DNA from: an uncultured Granulicatella sp.
GTDB lineage: Bacteria; Bacillota; Bacilli; Lactobacillales; Aerococcaceae
Direction: 5' to 3'
Length of the DNA: 64,000 nucleotides
NCBI RefSeq assembly: GCF_938030755.1
Contig: NZ_CALHIF010000040.1
Location: forward strand, 1 to 64,000
Below are positions 44,404-55,910 of the stretch, piece by piece. Numbering within the stretch: the first letter of the stretch is position 1; every line of letters begins with the position of its first letter. The position numbers were made by a program, and so were the translations under genes. Under the pieces are notes generated by a model. It did not search any database and was not told the origin of the DNA. It saw only the letters and a program-made list of their open reading frames with translations.

Positions 44404-44682
44404 TTATAAATTTGTGTTTTCTTCTTTAATGAACTTTTCTTCTAAAATCGTAAACATTTCTTTAGCGTCTTCTTTTCTTGTTGAATCCATCAACGCTTCA
44501 ACTTGTACTAAGACATGTTTGTTCCCGAATTGAATCGCGATTTTGTCGCCAACTTTTACGTCCGTTGAAGATTTCGCCACTTTATCATTAATAAACACAC
44601 GTCCCTTGTCAGCCACTTCTTTAGCCACTGTACGACGTTTAATTAATCGGGATACTTTTAAAAACTTATCGAGTCTCATCAT
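44404..44682 (-). CDS. rqcP: S4-domain RNA-binding protein RqcP
   Basis: 92-aa (91 from the second ATG) protein that is nearly all S4 domain: [20 protein letters not shown] and [19 protein letters not shown]. RqcP (YabO, Hsp15-like) works with RqcH in ribosome quality control, adding alanine tails on stalled 50S subunits. Its start overlaps the end of the flippase gene by 17 nt; ends at a terminator. Confidence 0.92.
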   Translation of the reverse strand: MMRLDKFLKVSRLIKRRTVAKEVADKGRVFINDKVAKSSTDVKVGDKIAIQFGNKHVLVQVEALMDSTRKEDAKEMFTILEEKFIKEENTNL

Positions 44683-46285
44683 TTTCCTCTTTTCTACTAA
44701 ATTTTCTAAGCAAGGTTTTTCCTTTAGGGATTAGCACCCATTCGCGTTTTGTAAATAAATTCCATTTCATCGTTCCAGCCAAGAAGAGGGCTACACCGAC
44801 GAAGGCATAGAACAATGAAAATACAAAAGCCATCGTTCTAGAATCTTGAAGTCCTGCAAAGTACCACGTACCGTAGGATAATATCGACACGATAACGGTC
44901 ATTCCCATCGCAATTCCAGTAAGAAGCTGTATGAAATTTCCTTCATGCAACACACTTATAAAAATGTCTTTTGCAAAAGCCATCATCACGCTCATCATGA
45001 CACATAATCCAAGCGCCGTCGCAAGGCTGGCACCAAGTGTTCCAAACATCGCTACGAATAAATAATTCGTACCAGCTTTCACTACGAGTCCTGCTACGAG
45101 TGCCAGAAGCGTCTTTGGATATTGATGCTGGCTTTGGAAAATGCCGTGCAGCGACATAATGACTGACGCAAAGAAAATACTTGTAACATAGACAAGCAGT
45201 ACTGACTGCCCCTTCGCATCTCCAAAGAGTGCGGTATTTAACCACGGCAAGATGGCAATCATCCCCATCGTCGCAACAAGTGAGAATGTCATCGTCATTC
45301 GAAGAAGTGACGCAGATAGTCTCTTAAATTCTAAGTCGTGGCCTTTCTTGAAGGAACGCGATAACATCGGCATATAGCTCGATGAAAATCCTACTCCAAC
45401 TACCATTCCTAATTGAACAAGCGGTTGTCCCCGGTCGTAAATTCCTTTCAGGTCTTTCGCCACTTCAGGAAGTATTCCTTGGTCTGTTAACATATTGTAC
45501 ACAGAGAAAGAATCCACCAATTGAAACAAGACTAAAATAGAACTAAGGAGACAGATGGTCCCCCCTTCAAAGGCAAAGCGTTTAAAGAGATGCCCAAAAG
45601 TTGGAACTTCCATTTCTACTGGTGAAATCGTCAAGGCGTCGAGCGGATCTTTCGTTTCCTGATATGCATAATACAGCATCACAAGAATCGCGAAGACTGC
45701 CGCAATCGTCGCACTCGACATCGCCCATGTCCCCATCGTGTAGTAGTCTGAAATGGTGCTGCCAAACAGACTCGCTACAAAGAGAATTACCGCGACACGA
45801 ACGACCTGCTCCACCACTTGTGAGATGGCAGTCGGCATCATTCGAAAGCTTCCTTGGAAATACCCCCTTGTGATGACTAGAAACGGCATCAATAGAAACA
45901 TCCACGATACACTTTGGACGACTGGCAAGAGTTCTACGTCTCCCATCCAGCGGGCAATCATTCCTGCACCCAAATGGAGGAAGGCAAAAATCCCCACTCC
46001 AACGAGGCTTGCAATCACGAATAGCTGCTTCAATAATTTCTTTAAATGTGTCGACTCCAAGTATTCCGCGACTACATTGGACACGAATACCGGGAAGCCC
46101 GTTAATGCAAAGGTCATGCCGATTCCATAGATAGGATACACCTGTTGATATACATAAAATCCGGTGTTTCCTACCATGTTTTGGAAAGGAACTCGGTACA
46201 CCGCACTTAAAATCTTAGCAATAAACGCGGCAATCGAGAGCGCAATCGCCCCTTGCATCATCCCTTTACTATTTATCTTCTTCAT
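44666..46285 (-). CDS. lipid flippase-like membrane protein (YabM/SpoVB, MOP superfamily)
   Basis: About 539 aa with roughly 14 membrane helices. It opens with [20 protein letters not shown], the pattern of polysaccharide-transporter-type flippases, and has [15 protein letters not shown] and GRGYFQ-like [20 protein letters not shown]. The family exports lipid-linked envelope precursors, and some members flip lipid II; which one applies here is open. The ATG at 46285 has GAGG at 6 nt. It overlaps the mfd 3' end, the usual position of yabM. Confidence 0.87.
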   Translation of the reverse strand: MKKINSKGMMQGAIALSIAAFIAKILSAVYRVPFQNMVGNTGFYVYQQVYPIYGIGMTFALTGFPVFVSNVVAEYLESTHLKKLLKQLFVIASLVGVGIFAFLHLGAGMIARWMGDVELLPVVQSVSWMFLLMPFLVITRGYFQGSFRMMPTAISQVVEQVVRVAVILFVASLFGSTISDYYTMGTWAMSSATIAAVFAILVMLYYAYQETKDPLDALTISPVEMEVPTFGHLFKRFAFEGGTICLLSSILVLFQLVDSFSVYNMLTDQGILPEVAKDLKGIYDRGQPLVQLGMVVGVGFSSSYMPMLSRSFKKGHDLEFKRLSASLLRMTMTFSLVATMGMIAILPWLNTALFGDAKGQSVLLVYVTSIFFASVIMSLHGIFQSQHQYPKTLLALVAGLVVKAGTNYLFVAMFGTLGASLATALGLCVMMSVMMAFAKDIFISVLHEGNFIQLLTGIAMGMTVIVSILSYGTWYFAGLQDSRTMAFVFSLFYAFVGVALFLAGTMKWNLFTKREWVLIPKGKTLLRKFSRKEENDETR

Positions 46286-49200
46286 GTTTTTCCTCATCGC
46301 GGGCTAGAATTTCCCCGCATGTTTTTACAAACAGTTTAACTTGCTCCAGCCATAAGTCAACAGGCTTTTGCGTGATATTTAATAAAATCTGAAGACTTTC
46401 GCCCTTGTTGGCCACTTGTGCTGGTAATTTCACTGGACCAAGTGCCTCAAAGACAGGCACTCCTTGCAAACGAGTCGCAGTTGGCTGGGCAATCGTAATC
46501 GTCACCGAATTGTCTTTACGCTTAATCGAAACAGCGTTAATTTCATTCGCGTAATGTTTAATCAATCCAACTTCCGCTAATGCACTCACTTCATCCGGGA
46601 AGTCCCCGAAGCGGTCGATAAAATCATCGAGCAATTCTTCATAAGCTTCCACGCTATCAATCGAACGAATACGTTTATACATCTCGATTTTTTGGCGTTC
46701 ATCTTGAATATAACTTGCAGGAATATACGCATCAATCTGCAAGTCGATTTCGACGGTTTCTTCGTCCGACTTCACTTCTTTTCCTTGTTTCTTCAACACG
46801 GCTTCACTTAATAATTGAGAATATAAATCAAATCCGACCGAATCGATAAATCCATGCTGTTGTTTTCCAAGTAAATTCCCTGCCCCACGAATCGATAAGT
46901 CACGCATGGCAATCTTGAATCCAGAGCCAAGTTCTGTAAAGTCGCGCATCGCTTGGAGTCGCTTCTCGCTAACTTCGGTTAAGACTTTATCTGGTTGATA
47001 CATAAGGTATGCATAAGCAATACGGTTTGTACGACCAACACGTCCCCGCAATTGATACAATTGCGAAAGCCCCATATAGTCGGCATTTTCAATAAAAAGA
47101 GTGTTTACGTTTGGAATATCGACTCCGGTTTCAATAATCGTCGTTGTTACTAAGACATCGTATTCCCCTTCAATAAATTGGAAGAGAATATTTTCAAGTG
47201 TGGCCTCACTCATCTGGCCATGAATCACCCCGACACGACAACCTGGAACCAAAACTCTCAGTTCATCGGCCTTCTTCTCGATCGTCTCAACTCGATTATA
47301 TAAATAGAAAACTTGTCCGCCACGAGCCATCTCGCGTTCGATTCCGTCTCGAATCGTCATTGGGTTTTGTTCCATTACAAAGGTTTGGACCGGATATCGG
47401 TTTGCTGGTGGCGTTTCGATGACGGATAAATCACGCACCCCAAGCATCGACATATGGAGTGTGCGTGGAATTGGCGTTGCTGTTAGCGTCAATACGTCCA
47501 CTTGCGATTTCAATTGTTTCAAACGCTCCTTATGCTTCACACCAAAACGTTGTTCTTCATCGACAATGAGGAGTCCTAAATCTAAAAATTGCACGTCTTT
47601 TGAAAGAAGACGATGTGTCCCAATCACGATATCCACTGATCCTTTTCGAAGCTTTTCAATGGTTTCTTCTTGTTCTTTCTTACTTCGGAATCGACTCAGT
47701 AAACCAATCTTAAACGGATAGTCAGAAAATCGTTGAACAAAATTTTCGTAATGTTGCTCGGCGAGAATCGTTGTCGGAACAAGAACAGCTGCTTGCTTCC
47801 CGTCCATTACAGCTTTGAAGACCGCACGCATCGCTACTTCTGTCTTCCCGTATCCAACGTCGCCTACCAGCAGACGGTCCATCGGTTTGTCCTTTTGCAT
47901 GTCTTCCTTAATCTCTGCCACACTTCGCAGTTGGTCTTGAGTCTCCGTGTAAGGAAAGGCTTGCTCGAATTCTTGTTGTTCCACGGTATCTCGGCTAAAC
48001 GCATATCCTTTTTCGGCGTCGCGTTTAGCGTATAATTCGATGAGTTCATTGGCGATATCTTCAATCTTCGCAGCCACTTTTCGTTTTGTCTTCGCCCATT
48101 CCGTACCACCTAATTTATTGAGTTTTGGTACTTTGGCATCAGACGACACGTATTTTTGAACGAGCTTAATTTGAGAAACTGGAACGAATAAATTCCCGCC
48201 GTCTTGGTAATGAATCGACATGTAGTCTTGGTGAATGCCGCCGATTTCTAGCGTCTCCATCCCTTGATACACACCGACCCCGTGATTCACGTGAACCACA
48301 TAGTCCCCAACCGCTAATTCAGTATAGCTCTTCAAGCGTTCCGCATTCGAGATCTTTTGGTTTCTCGGTGCGCGTTTTGTGAGTTTATTAAATAATTCGC
48401 GTTCCGTTAAAATAGCAAATTTGTCTTCTGGCAGTTCAAATCCATTGTGCATCTTGCCGACCATGATTTGAAGTTGCCCTTCTAGTACAGTCCCGTTTGA
48501 AATCACACTTTTGATATCAAAATCGGCAAAGGTTTGTTCTACTTTTTGTGCACGTTTGGCATCATCGACTAAAACGATGACTGTTGCGCCTTGTTTCTTC
48601 CAGCGGTCCGCTTCGACTTTCACCATCGGCATTTGCGAGAAGAACTGTGTCATCGTGCGGGTCGTAATCGGATGAATCGCATCGAGAGATAGTCGTCCGA
48701 GTCCTTTTTGGAAAATGGCTAAATACGTTCTCTTAAGAGGACTCTCCTTTAATACTTTTCGTCCATCTTGAACGAGCGACAATCCAGACGCAATCGCACC
48801 TGTTTCGATATGGTGCGTCTTCCAATAGCCAGCCTCTTCTTCTAAGGATTTACTCTTTTCGATAAAACGAGCGTAGTCATCAATAATGAGGTACGCATCT
48901 TTAGAAACATAATCTAATAAACTAGTCTTCTCAGGATAAATACATTCTAAGAAGTACGATAAGTTTGAAGGAATCTCTCCATTTTCTAATTGTGCATCGA
49001 TAGCTTGTTGAATACTCGACACTTGGTCTCTTCGCTCTTGACTTTGGGAAGACTTCACGTCCTTTTCATAGAGCGCATGAATTTTCGTTTGCGCCTTCCA
49101 AACGGCTTCCTTTTGCAGAGGTAAGTCTGTGGCGGGTAAGATGCGCACTTCTTGAATCACATCCATCGAACGTTGTGTTTCCGCATTAAATGCGCGAATT

Positions 49201-49808
49201 GAATCCACTTCTGTATCAAAGAAATCAAGACGAAGTGGATATTCTTGGTCGAGCGGATAAATATCGACGATACTTCCACGAAGCGCAAATTCACCAGGAG
49301 TCGCCACCATATTTTCGCGGCGATATCCTAATTCCACCAACTGCTCCACAAAGGTATCCATCGATTCGATTTTAGACCCGATGGCTAGTTCAAGCGAACT
49401 CTTTTTCCACACTTCTGCCGGTACTAAGAGTTTTTGTATTCCAGAGAGCGGCACAATGACGATTCCTTTTTGTCCACGGCTTAGAAAATCAAGCGTGCGA
49501 ATCCGTTGGCTCACCACATCTGGTGATACCACTGAAAAATCCGCAGCAAGTGACTCTTCTACTGGAAAGAGATGAATAATATCCTCATCGTACCACTCTG
49601 ACAATTCTTCATAAGTCTGCGTCGCTTGTAAGAGCGTTGGCGTCACAATCACTAATTGCTTATCTAATTTTTCAAATGCGCACGACTCGGCCAAATGTTT
49701 TATAGAACCACTGAGTCCTAAAACCAGTTGACTCTCATGGAGAGCGAGTGTATCTAGCCACTCCTTAAATCCTTTCAGTTTACTGATGGTTTGGTGCAAT
49801 AATTGCAT
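46269..49808 (-). CDS. mfd: transcription-repair coupling factor Mfd
   Basis: 1179-aa DNA translocase that dislodges RNA polymerase stalled at lesions and recruits UvrA. Order: UvrB-homology region at the N-terminus, RNA polymerase-interacting CarD-like domain (ELAVGDYVVHVNHGVGVYQG, about 500-520), RecG-like helicase with Walker A GDVGYGKTEVAMRA (about 648), DEEQRFGVKHKE, the GRVGR motif of domain 2, and the C-terminal UvrA-inhibitory region. Follows pth as in most Firmicutes. Confidence 0.98.
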   Translation of the reverse strand: MQLLHQTISKLKGFKEWLDTLALHESQLVLGLSGSIKHLAESCAFEKLDKQLVIVTPTLLQATQTYEELSEWYDEDIIHLFPVEESLAADFSVVSPDVVSQRIRTLDFLSRGQKGIVIVPLSGIQKLLVPAEVWKKSSLELAIGSKIESMDTFVEQLVELGYRRENMVATPGEFALRGSIVDIYPLDQEYPLRLDFFDTEVDSIRAFNAETQRSMDVIQEVRILPATDLPLQKEAVWKAQTKIHALYEKDVKSSQSQERRDQVSSIQQAIDAQLENGEIPSNLSYFLECIYPEKTSLLDYVSKDAYLIIDDYARFIEKSKSLEEEAGYWKTHHIETGAIASGLSLVQDGRKVLKESPLKRTYLAIFQKGLGRLSLDAIHPITTRTMTQFFSQMPMVKVEADRWKKQGATVIVLVDDAKRAQKVEQTFADFDIKSVISNGTVLEGQLQIMVGKMHNGFELPEDKFAILTERELFNKLTKRAPRNQKISNAERLKSYTELAVGDYVVHVNHGVGVYQGMETLEIGGIHQDYMSIHYQDGGNLFVPVSQIKLVQKYVSSDAKVPKLNKLGGTEWAKTKRKVAAKIEDIANELIELYAKRDAEKGYAFSRDTVEQQEFEQAFPYTETQDQLRSVAEIKEDMQKDKPMDRLLVGDVGYGKTEVAMRAVFKAVMDGKQAAVLVPTTILAEQHYENFVQRFSDYPFKIGLLSRFRSKKEQEETIEKLRKGSVDIVIGTHRLLSKDVQFLDLGLLIVDEEQRFGVKHKERLKQLKSQVDVLTLTATPIPRTLHMSMLGVRDLSVIETPPANRYPVQTFVMEQNPMTIRDGIEREMARGGQVFYLYNRVETIEKKADELRVLVPGCRVGVIHGQMSEATLENILFQFIEGEYDVLVTTTIIETGVDIPNVNTLFIENADYMGLSQLYQLRGRVGRTNRIAYAYLMYQPDKVLTEVSEKRLQAMRDFTELGSGFKIAMRDLSIRGAGNLLGKQQHGFIDSVGFDLYSQLLSEAVLKKQGKEVKSDEETVEIDLQIDAYIPASYIQDERQKIEMYKRIRSIDSVEAYEELLDDFIDRFGDFPDEVSALAEVGLIKHYANEINAVSIKRKDNSVTITIAQPTATRLQGVPVFEALGPVKLPAQVANKGESLQILLNITQKPVDLWLEQVKLFVKTCGEILARDEEKHEEDK

Positions 49809-49830
49809 AACTTTCTCCTTTTTATAACGA

Positions 49831-49870
49831 CAAAAAGAGACCGCGAAAAACTTCGCAGCATCTCTTCTTC
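49831..49870 (-). terminator. pth terminator
   Basis: AGAGATGCTGCGAA-GTTT-TTCGCGGTCTCT then TTTTG on minus. Confidence 0.8.
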
Positions 49871-49877
49871 TATTTTT

Positions 49878-50438
49878 TTAATTAAATTGATTCATTGTTT
49901 TAACAAAATCATCCGTATCAATCCACGAACGAATCGCATCGACACTCTTTTGCACCGCAAAAATAATGTCCTCTTCTTCCTCTTTTTCAAAACGGTTGAG
50001 CACATGTCCTACGACCGTACGTCCATCTTTTGGACGCCCAACCCCCACTTTAATTCGGTTAAACTCACTTGTCCCTAGGCATGAAATAATACTCTTCATC
50101 CCATTATGTCCACCAGCGCTACCTTTTTGACGAAGACGAATCTTTCCAACCGGCAGATCCATATCATCATAAACAACCAGCAAGTCTTCAATCCCTATTT
50201 TAAAATAATTCATCAATGGTCGAATCGCTTCCCCTGATAAATTCATAAACGTCAAGGGCTTCATGAAGATGACTTTTTCTCCGCCCATTTGCACCTGCGC
50301 AAACACTGCATCAAAAAGTGCTTTATCAAAATCAAACTTTTCTTGATAGGCCACTTCGTCCATTGTCATGAATCCGACATTATGTCTGGTCCCTTTATAC
50401 TTTGCTCCAGGATTCCCTAGACCAACGACTAATTTCAT
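49878..50438 (-). CDS. pth: peptidyl-tRNA hydrolase
   Basis: 186-aa esterase that releases peptide from peptidyl-tRNA after drop-off. MKLVVGLGNPGAKYKGTRHN at the N-terminus includes the catalytic histidine in TRHN (residue 19). FMKPLTFMNLSG, VYDDMDLPVG and GSAGGHNGMKSI follow. Start ATG at 50438 after AGGTGAAAGT. Just before mfd, with a terminator between. Confidence 0.97.
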   Translation of the reverse strand: MKLVVGLGNPGAKYKGTRHNVGFMTMDEVAYQEKFDFDKALFDAVFAQVQMGGEKVIFMKPLTFMNLSGEAIRPLMNYFKIGIEDLLVVYDDMDLPVGKIRLRQKGSAGGHNGMKSIISCLGTSEFNRIKVGVGRPKDGRTVVGHVLNRFEKEEEEDIIFAVQKSVDAIRSWIDTDDFVKTMNQFN

Positions 50439-50554
50439 ACTTTCACCTATTCTTTTTTCTTCTATTTTGCTATTATACCATACCCCCACAACTTCCCGTT
50501 ATTAATTCACTTTTTCACGAAATTGTTTTTTTTATGTATTATTTGTCATAATAA

Positions 50555-51613
<1,059 letters not shown>

Positions 51614-51617
51614 TCAA

Positions 51618-51656
51618 AAAGAAAACTGAGTCGATAAATCGACTCAGTTTTTTTCA
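51618..51656. terminator. bidirectional terminator, ldh / DUF554
   Basis: AAACTGAGTCGA-TAAA-TCGACTCAGTTT with T-runs on both strands between convergent genes. Confidence 0.9.
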
Positions 51657-52346
51657 TTAAAACATCGTTAAAATGGGTACAATTATAATAGGCATGAAAA
51701 TAGCGGGTAAGAAATTAAGGACTTTTATCTTTGTAATCCCTAGAAGATTCATCGCCAAGCCAACTAAAAGTAAGGACCCCACTGCCGACATAGAAACTGT
51801 GACTGTCTCACTTAAATAAGGGGATACAAATTGCGATAAACCTACTAGAATCAATTCATATGCAATCACAGCTACAGATGATAGCCCCACGCCAATCCCT
51901 TCTGTTGCAGCAAGAAATATCGAAGTAATGCCATCTAAAATGGATTTTGTTTGAAGTAAAGTCGGCTCTCCAGTCAATCCTAGTTGAATCGACCCCATTG
52001 TAGCCAGCGCTCCTACACAGAAAATCATCACCGCAGCGACAAATCCTTCTCCTAAATTGACATTTGTCTCTTTTCCTTTTGAAGTCTTCTCTTGAAGCCA
52101 ATCCGCAAATTTACGAACACGCTCCTCCATTTGAATTCCTTCACCCACAAGAGCTCCACAAACGAGCGATAAAATCATAATCATACTACTAGGAATTTGA
52201 ATGGCTCCTTTAATTCCTACTAAAAACACACAAAGAGCTAAACCTTGTATAATATGTTGGGAAAAACGATCTGCGATAATATTTCTTAGAAATACTCCCA
52301 CAATCGCCCCTACTGCAATGGCTACTCCATTTATTAAAATAATCAC
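51657..52346 (-). CDS. DUF554 family membrane protein
   Basis: 229 aa with about six to seven helices; starts MIILINGVAIAVGAIVGVFL. LVCGALVGEGIQMEERVRK and the conserved CVGALATMGSIQLGLTGEP place it in DUF554 (YdfK/YqgA). Likely a small transporter or channel; no proven function. On minus, 54 nt after the ssb-like gene. Confidence 0.85.
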   Translation of the reverse strand: MIILINGVAIAVGAIVGVFLRNIIADRFSQHIIQGLALCVFLVGIKGAIQIPSSMIMILSLVCGALVGEGIQMEERVRKFADWLQEKTSKGKETNVNLGEGFVAAVMIFCVGALATMGSIQLGLTGEPTLLQTKSILDGITSIFLAATEGIGVGLSSVAVIAYELILVGLSQFVSPYLSETVTVSMSAVGSLLLVGLAMNLLGITKIKVLNFLPAIFMPIIIVPILTMF

Positions 52347-52400
52347 TGAAAAACTCCTTCATTCTAAATCTATGACGCGAAGGAATTTTTCTCCTTAACG

Positions 52401-52778
52401 CTATTCCACAAAAAGACTTTGTGGATCTTCAAACGGAGATTCTATCTCCTCTGTTTCGTGCTTTCTTTCTAAAAAATATACTTGTTCAATAACAACTTCG
52501 GTAACGTAAACTTCTTGATGATTCTTGTTCGTATAACGACGCGTATTCAGTCTTCCTTCTACTCCAATCCGGTCTCCTTTTTTGACAAACTTGCCGATTC
52601 GTTCTGCAATTTTGCCCCAAGCGACCACTTGAATGAAGTGTGAATGATAAGAATCATCATTGTTTCGATATACATTTTGCACCGCAATTGTATTATTAAA
52701 CACACTTTTTCCTGAAGGTTGAAGCTGTTGTACTTCCACCTCTTTGACAACACGACCAATTAAAGATACTAAGTTCAT
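52401..52778 (-). CDS. single-stranded DNA-binding protein (short)
   Basis: 125-aa OB-fold SSB: MNLVSLIGRVVKEVEV, FNNTIAVQN, IQVVAWGKIAERIGKFVKKG, VEGRLNTRRYTNK. It lacks the long acidic tail of the replicative SSB with its DDDLPF-type tip, so it looks like the SsbB class used in DNA uptake and recombination. Next to whiA, on the same strand. Confidence 0.85.
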   Translation of the reverse strand: MNLVSLIGRVVKEVEVQQLQPSGKSVFNNTIAVQNVYRNNDDSYHSHFIQVVAWGKIAERIGKFVKKGDRIGVEGRLNTRRYTNKNHQEVYVTEVVIEQVYFLERKHETEEIESPFEDPQSLFVE

Positions 52779-52826
52779 GGAACCTACCTCCTATAGTTTT
52801 TCTATAGTAAGCTACGTTCCCTCCTT

Positions 52827-53774
52827 TTAATTGGATTTTTCTTCTTTTAGGTTTTGAGCAAATTCTGAGATTTTTCGAAGTCTATGATTCACTCCCGATT
52901 TTGAGATTGGACCAGAAGGAAGCATCTCCCCTAATTCTTTCAAACTAATTTCTGGATTTTCTAATCGGATTTTTGCGATTTCAGATAATTTATCCGGCAA
53001 GGAATCTAATCCTACCGTATCTTCGATATATTGAATCTCTTCAATTTGACGAGTTGCGGCATTGACTACCTTATTGATATTTGCATTTTCGCAATTCACA
53101 AGGCGGTTAGCTGTATTTCTCATATCTCGAATAATACGAATATCTTCAAAATGAAGCATGGCATTCGATGCGTGAATCACCGCTAAAAAGTCCGCAATTT
53201 TCTCTGCTTCTTTTAAATAAGTGATATATCCTTTTCGACGCTCAATCGTTCTAGCATTCAATCCAAAAGCATTCATCATCTGGCAAATATCATCATTGTG
53301 TTCTTCATAAATAGAGTAGATTTCTAGATGATAACGGCTCGTCTTTGGATCATTAATAGAGCCTCCTGCTAGAAAAGCGCCTCGAAGATAAGCACGCATT
53401 TTTTCTTCATCATCTCTAATATTTTCTGGAACGCGCATATTGAATAATCCGCTCGATTTGATATTCAAATCTTCTAAAATCTCTTCCGTTCCATGTTTCA
53501 GACGTACAATATAAACATTGTTTTTCTTTAGCTTCATTTTGCGTCGAACCAAGAGTTCACTCTCAACTTGATAATATTTTTTCAATAAAATATAAATACG
53601 TCTAGCAATGGCTGCATTTTCCGTTTGAATATTTAAGATTAATTGGCGGTTCAAAATCCCAACCGCACCATTCATACGAATAAGCGCCGCTAATTCGTAT
53701 TTGGAATAATCATATTGCACTTCTAGCTGTGTTAACTCTTGTTTTGTTTCTGCAGCAAAAGATAATAAGGACAC
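52827..53774 (-). CDS. whiA: DNA-binding protein WhiA
   Basis: 315-aa protein with an N-terminal degenerate LAGLIDADG fold ([34 protein letters not shown]) and a C-terminal helix-turn-helix ([25 protein letters not shown], in part). It influences chromosome segregation and division in Firmicutes. The start is GTG at 53774 (AAAGGAGGAACAAACGA before it), giving [11 protein letters not shown]; the longer ATG frame has no proper site. Last of the rapZ-yvcK-whiA cluster. Confidence 0.94.
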   Translation of the reverse strand: MSLLSFAAETKQELTQLEVQYDYSKYELAALIRMNGAVGILNRQLILNIQTENAAIARRIYILLKKYYQVESELLVRRKMKLKKNNVYIVRLKHGTEEILEDLNIKSSGLFNMRVPENIRDDEEKMRAYLRGAFLAGGSINDPKTSRYHLEIYSIYEEHNDDICQMMNAFGLNARTIERRKGYITYLKEAEKIADFLAVIHASNAMLHFEDIRIIRDMRNTANRLVNCENANINKVVNAATRQIEEIQYIEDTVGLDSLPDKLSEIAKIRLENPEISLKELGEMLPSGPISKSGVNHRLRKISEFAQNLKEEKSN

Positions 53775-53805
53775 TCGTTTGTTCCTCCTTTCTCTTTTTG
53801 TCATA

Positions 53806-53840
53806 ATGAAGGAGCCAAAAGACAAGCCTTGGCTCCTTTT
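53806..53840 (-). terminator. hairpin between yvcK and whiA
   Basis: AAGGAGCCAA-GGCTTGTCTT-TTGGCTCCTT on minus; the tail CATTATGAC is not T-rich, so this could be a processing or attenuation hairpin rather than a full terminator. Confidence 0.5.
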
Positions 53841-53842
53841 CC

Positions 53843-54886
53843 TTAATTATTTTCAGTTTTTGCACTTTGTAAGAGACGGAATAATTCATCAATCACTTTT
53901 TCCCCGTCATGGTATACCCCATTTTCACGAAGACGAATAAAGTCTGATGAAATGACTCGACATCCTTGGTCTCTTAACCCTTGGAAGTCATATTTCACCT
54001 GATAAAGATATTCTTCATTCTTTTGTTGGCTTAAATATTCTTCCGGAACTTCCTCTGTATTCACCAGAACGGTATCAATAAATTTCGTTCCTAAATGTTC
54101 ATGTAACACGCGCACATGATCAGCATCCGTAAATTGCTCAGTCTCCCCTAATTGGGTCATGATGTTACAAATATACACTACTTCCGCATTCGTTTCACAG
54201 ACTGCTTCACCAATATCACTAATCATGAGGTTTGGCAAAATACTTGTGTATAAGCTACCAGGCCCCAATACGACCATATCTGCTTCCATAATGGCATTAA
54301 TCACTTCTCTAGCTGCCATAGGAGTCCGATGTTCATCTAATTGGCGATTTTCATCATAACAGTGAACCGAAACTTTTTTAATTTCCTTCCGCAATTTTAC
54401 TAATTTAGATTCCCCATCTACAATCGTGCCATCTTTAAACTCCGCACGAAGTAATAAAGGTTCTTCTGCCGCTGGATAAACATGCCCTTCAACCGCCATC
54501 ATTCGAGACAGTAAACGGATGGCATCAAAAATATTATTCCCACGCATTTCCGTTAATGCCGCAATAATCAAGTTCCCAATCGCATGTCCTGCAAAGAACT
54601 GATCATCCGAATTGAAACGGTATTGGAAGATTTCTTTTTGTAAGGGATTCATTGGTGAAAGAGCAATCATACAATTTCGAATATCACCTGGTGGGACGAC
54701 GTTCATGTAGTCCCTAATCACTCCTGAACTTCCACCATCATCGGCAACTGTTACGATTGCGGTGACTTCCGCATCACGCTTTCGGAGATTTCTAAGAAGA
54801 ACAGGGAGTCCTGTTCCTCCTCCAATTACCGTAATTTTCGGGCCCTTTTTCTTCCTCGGAGGGTTTGGTGTTACCTCAAACATCAT
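53843..54886 (-). CDS. yvcK: gluconeogenesis factor YvcK/GlmR
   Basis: 347-aa CofD-like protein. [20 protein letters not shown] near the N-terminus is the UDP-sugar-binding loop; [25 protein letters not shown] and [13 protein letters not shown] are diagnostic. It supports UDP-GlcNAc synthesis and cell-shape control in related species. Its start overlaps the rapZ stop (ATGA), so the two are coupled. Confidence 0.94.
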   Translation of the reverse strand: MMFEVTPNPPRKKKGPKITVIGGGTGLPVLLRNLRKRDAEVTAIVTVADDGGSSGVIRDYMNVVPPGDIRNCMIALSPMNPLQKEIFQYRFNSDDQFFAGHAIGNLIIAALTEMRGNNIFDAIRLLSRMMAVEGHVYPAAEEPLLLRAEFKDGTIVDGESKLVKLRKEIKKVSVHCYDENRQLDEHRTPMAAREVINAIMEADMVVLGPGSLYTSILPNLMISDIGEAVCETNAEVVYICNIMTQLGETEQFTDADHVRVLHEHLGTKFIDTVLVNTEEVPEEYLSQQKNEEYLYQVKYDFQGLRDQGCRVISSDFIRLRENGVYHDGEKVIDELFRLLQSAKTENN

Positions 54887-55773
54887 GAGCGTCCATTCCC
54901 TTCTTTACGACGATCTTTGTCACGATGAGAAATTTTCACATTATAAGAGTCGGATAATAATTCACGGCCAATTCGTTCTGCAAAAGCTACAGAACGGTGT
55001 TGTCCACCTGTACATCCAATCGCAATCGTTACGCTTGATTTTCCTTCTTTCTTGTAACCAGGAATGGAGAAATCTAGTAAATCCATCAGTTTATGATAGA
55101 ACGTCTTCGCTTCTGGCTGACTCATTACATAGTCATAAACTGGTTCGTCTAATCCGGTCAAAGGACGTAACTCTGGAATATAGTGTGGGTTTGGTAAGAA
55201 ACGAACATCCATCACCACATCTGCATCAATTGGTAATCCATATTTAAATCCAAAGGACATAACTTGAATCGTAAACACACCCTCTTGACCACTAGAGAAA
55301 GCTTGCATGATTTCTTCACGTAACTGACGAGGAGATAAATTCGTAGTATCAATGACTTTTTGTGAGCGAGTCTTAATATCTTGTAGTAATCGACGCTCCG
55401 CAATAATTCCATCATAAATACGCCCTTCCCCAGCTAATGGATGAGTTCTTCTAGTTTCTTTATAACGAGAGACTAATGCATCATCACTCGCTTCTAAAAA
55501 TAAAATTTTCGTAGTAATAAAGGAAGTATTATCCAGTCCTCCGATTGCGGACATGATTTCATCAAAGAACGCACGAGAACGTAAATCGATTACGAGCGCA
55601 ATCTTTGTAATTTTTCCTGATTCTTTCACTAATTCCCAGAATTTTGGTAATAAACTTGGCGGCATATTATCGACGCAGAAATATCCCATGTCTTCAAAAC
55701 TTTGCATGGCAACAGTTTTTCCTGCACCACTCATTCCTGTAATGACGACTAATTCTAATTGATCTACTGTCAT
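54883..55773 (-). CDS. rapZ: RNase adapter protein RapZ family (YvcJ)
   Basis: 296-aa P-loop nucleotide-binding protein: Walker [15 protein letters not shown] (about 13-20), VIDLRSRAF, the family stretch [20 protein letters not shown] and the C-terminal [16 protein letters not shown]. In Firmicutes it hydrolyses GTP/ATP and affects competence; its RNA-adapter role is shown in enterobacteria. The ATG at 55773 has AGGAGA at 6 nt. Confidence 0.94.
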   Translation of the reverse strand: MTVDQLELVVITGMSGAGKTVAMQSFEDMGYFCVDNMPPSLLPKFWELVKESGKITKIALVIDLRSRAFFDEIMSAIGGLDNTSFITTKILFLEASDDALVSRYKETRRTHPLAGEGRIYDGIIAERRLLQDIKTRSQKVIDTTNLSPRQLREEIMQAFSSGQEGVFTIQVMSFGFKYGLPIDADVVMDVRFLPNPHYIPELRPLTGLDEPVYDYVMSQPEAKTFYHKLMDLLDFSIPGYKKEGKSSVTIAIGCTGGQHRSVAFAERIGRELLSDSYNVKISHRDKDRRKEGNGRS

Positions 55774-55883
55774 TGTCATTCTCCTATCTTTTCTCAGATA
55801 TAATAACCTTTTTAATTATAACATATCCGGGCGTGTCATCGTTAATGTTTATGAAATTTTCCATTGCACAAAGAAAACAAACT

Positions 55884-55910
55884 AAAAAAGAAGGGCTCTC
55901 GTCCCTTCTC
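55884..55910 (-). terminator. terminator after BceS-like kinase
   Basis: AGAAGGG-ACGAGAG-CCCTTCT then TTTTTAG on minus. Confidence 0.85.
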